Below are positions 48,713 to 49,997 of a stretch of DNA of 49,997 bases, piece by piece. Under the pieces are notes generated by a model that did not search any database, was not told where the DNA came from, and worked only from the letters and a program-made list of their open reading frames with translations. Within the stretch, counting starts at the first letter, position 1; each line of letters opens with the position of its first letter. The stretch covers positions 1 through 49,997 of the forward strand of contig JAOIZZ010000010.1 in assembly GCA_028227395.1 (NCBI GenBank), in the 5' to 3' direction. A program made the position numbers and the translations under genes. The DNA comes from Woeseiaceae bacterium (lineage in GTDB: Bacteria; Pseudomonadota; Gammaproteobacteria; Steroidobacterales; Woeseiaceae).

Positions 48713-49405
48713 TTATTCAGAACCTATTTTTAACGCAGCGGCAGAAGCGAATGGCGAAAAACTTAGTGCAAACATGCAGTATGCGCTCATAAAATATAGT
48801 CCAGATATTGTTGTAGTTCCTGCTTGATATAATCCAATTGTCCTGGCTCCAAATATTAAAATCGGTATCATAATTGGTAAGACTAATAAGCTTACTAAAA
48901 TATTACTATTGTTAATACTAATGGTTAAAGACGCCCCAATAGAACCTATTAAACTCAGAGCGAAGGTACCAAAAAATAACGTAGCAATCATCACTAAAAT
49001 TGTATCGACTTGCATCTGATAAATTATGCCAATAATTGGACTTACAATAATCAATGGAAGGCCACTGGAAATCCAATGTGCACATATTTTAGCGAGAACT
49101 AAAAGTGGAAGGGGCTGAGGGCTCAGGATTATATAGTCGAGACATCCATCATCCGCATCATCCAAATATAGGTGCTGCAAGGTTAATAAATAAGATAGGA
49201 TAGCCATTATCCATATGATCCCTGGGCCAATTTGTGTAAGCTGCGATTTACTTGAGTCAACCGCAAATGGAAATGCGGCTGTAATCATAACGAAAAAGAT
49301 TAAAGGATTTAATAATTGACTAGGGTTCTTTATGCAATGAAGGCAGTCTCGGCGAAACATGGCATTAAAACCTGATAACAGTGAGATATTATTAGATTTA
49401 TTCAT
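48713..49405 (-). CDS. ccmB: Haem exporter permease CcmB
   Basis: A 230-residue ABC permease of the CcmAB complex that drives release of holo-CcmE. It has the N-terminal FNAMFRRDCLHCIKNPSQLL, FFVMITAAFPFAVDS, GPGIIWIMAILSYLLTLQHL, the YLDDADDGCLDYIILSPQPL cytosolic loop, and LIGSIGASLTISINNSNILV. I chose the ATG at 49405, which overlaps the ccmA stop (ATGA); an upstream ATG at 49429 lies within ccmA and adds an odd leader. Confidence 0.93.
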   Translation of the reverse strand: MNKSNNISLLSGFNAMFRRDCLHCIKNPSQLLNPLIFFVMITAAFPFAVDSSKSQLTQIGPGIIWIMAILSYLLTLQHLYLDDADDGCLDYIILSPQPLPLLVLAKICAHWISSGLPLIIVSPIIGIIYQMQVDTILVMIATLFFGTFALSLIGSIGASLTISINNSNILVSLLVLPIMIPILIFGARTIGLYQAGTTTISGLYFMSAYCMFALSFSPFASAAALKIGSE

Positions 49406-49997
49406 GTGAGTTCGATAATAGATTTGCATTCATCGAATGCATCTGGGTGATGAGTTGCTAAAACGCATAATCCCTTATTATAAATATGTTCATTAAGCAA
49501 TTCTTTAAAAATATTATGAGCATTGGTATCTAAGTTAGAAGTGGGCTCATCAAGTAACCACAAGGCAGAGTCCTTTAAGATAAGTCGAGTTAGTGAGGCC
49601 CTCCTTTTTTGACCAGCAGATAAATGTTTAAATGGAATATCTTTAATTGGCTGAAGTGAAAGCTTATCTAATGCCTCGTCAATTTTATCTAGACAGTAAT
49701 TATGTAAATTTGCTTCAAATCTAAGATTTTCTATGATGCTTAAGCTGTCTTTTAATCCGTGTATATGAGATATAAATGAAATATTTTTATGGTAAGTTTG
49801 CCGATTATTAGAAATTGATTTTTGATCCCAAGAGATACTCCCAATTTCAGGCTCTAAAAGACCGGCTATTGTGCGCAACATAGTAGTTTTGCCAGAACCA
49901 TTTGGACCAGTTATTAAAATTAAATCACCAGAGGACAAAACAAAAGAAATGTCTTTAAATAAATACTTTGCTCCACGAAATAGAGTTAAGTTATTTA
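49402..49997 (-). CDS. ccmA: Haem exporter ATPase CcmA, N-terminus beyond the window
   Basis: ATPase of the CcmAB complex, cut at the right edge by only a few residues. The frame is open to base 49997 (NNLTLFRGAKYLFKDISFVL). It has Walker A ITGPNGSGKTTMLRTIAGLL, the ABC signature LSAGQKRRASLTRLIL, Walker B LWLLDEPTSNLD and the H-loop ATHHPDAF. Size fits CcmA (about 200 residues). First gene of the ccm operon seen here; its promoter lies outside the window. Confidence 0.95.
   Translation of the reverse strand, partial: NNLTLFRGAKYLFKDISFVLSSGDLILITGPNGSGKTTMLRTIAGLLEPEIGSISWDQKSISNNRQTYHKNISFISHIHGLKDSLSIIENLRFEANLHNYCLDKIDEALDKLSLQPIKDIPFKHLSAGQKRRASLTRLILKDSALWLLDEPTSNLDTNAHNIFKELLNEHIYNKGLCVLATHHPDAFDECKSIIELT

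Noticed and set aside
1-49997. CRISPR arrays, tRNA/rRNA genes, insertion sequences, prophage or integration sites
   Set aside because: Looked for in gaps and gene ends; no spaced direct repeats, cloverleaf-like segments, transposase or integrase motifs, or terminal inverted repeats were found.

Overview
The window is AT-rich, densely coded bacterial DNA. It holds a fatty-acid/cell-envelope cluster (fabD-fabG-acpP-mltG-tmk-holB), a type II secretion pseudopilin pair, a System I cytochrome c maturation operon (ccmABCDEFGHI), a large TonB-dependent receptor and many flavin, haem and Rieske oxygenases. I infer an aerobic, Gram-negative, probably marine gammaproteobacterium with a low-GC streamlined genome, SAR86-like in flavour. 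No marker gene in the window fixes the taxon. I see no tRNA, rRNA, CRISPR array, insertion sequence or prophage gene.

Layout. 1-873 (minus): gspG then gspH, which runs off the left edge. 1039-6014 (plus): fabD, fabG, acpP with a clear terminator, then mltG, tmk and holB; fabF and pabC, often found between acpP and mltG, are absent. 6015-9097: a FadJ-type beta-oxidation enzyme (minus) diverging from a GlpQ-type phosphodiesterase (plus). 9098-9605 is the only gene-poor stretch over 300 bases. 9606-16960 (plus): TonB receptor, terminator, then a coupled Baeyer-Villiger-type monooxygenase / alpha-beta hydrolase / SDR trio and an SMP-30/strictosidine-synthase-like propeller, with a tiny membrane protein on the opposite strand. 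17124-20946 (plus): a lipoprotein with HExxH and cupredoxin-like motifs, and a phenol-hydroxylase-type flavoprotein. 20941-26879: an unknown membrane protein, a frameshifted hydrolase and an FGE-like membrane protein (all minus), diverging from psiE and a membrane-anchored beta-propeller (plus).

26979-34132 (minus) is a compact six-gene operon: two tandem periplasmic binding proteins, a Tat-exported spermidine-dehydrogenase-like flavoprotein, an exported esterase, a Rieske oxygenase whose iron-site spacing matches quaternary-amine monooxygenases, and a Cys-rich DUF1326 protein. It looks like an uncharacterised amine/ester catabolic system. A small, well-expressed-looking membrane protein follows (34205-34519), with phased TGTAAC repeats upstream. 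34762-38028 (minus) is a P450 plus a fatty-acyl-AMP ligase fused to an acyl carrier domain. Divergent from it are a DUF374 acyltransferase and a DUF3108 protein. 40308-41654 is a DadA-like oxidase. 41695-49997 (minus) is one long operon, ccmABCDEFGHI-paaI-like-nmo-crcB, running off the right edge.

At least three genes (the hydrolase at 21.7-22.6 kb, the esterase at 28.7-29.6 kb and ccmF) are broken by single-base shifts at short A/T runs. The lost reading frames are still conserved-looking, so consensus errors or very recent mutations are likelier than old pseudogenes.
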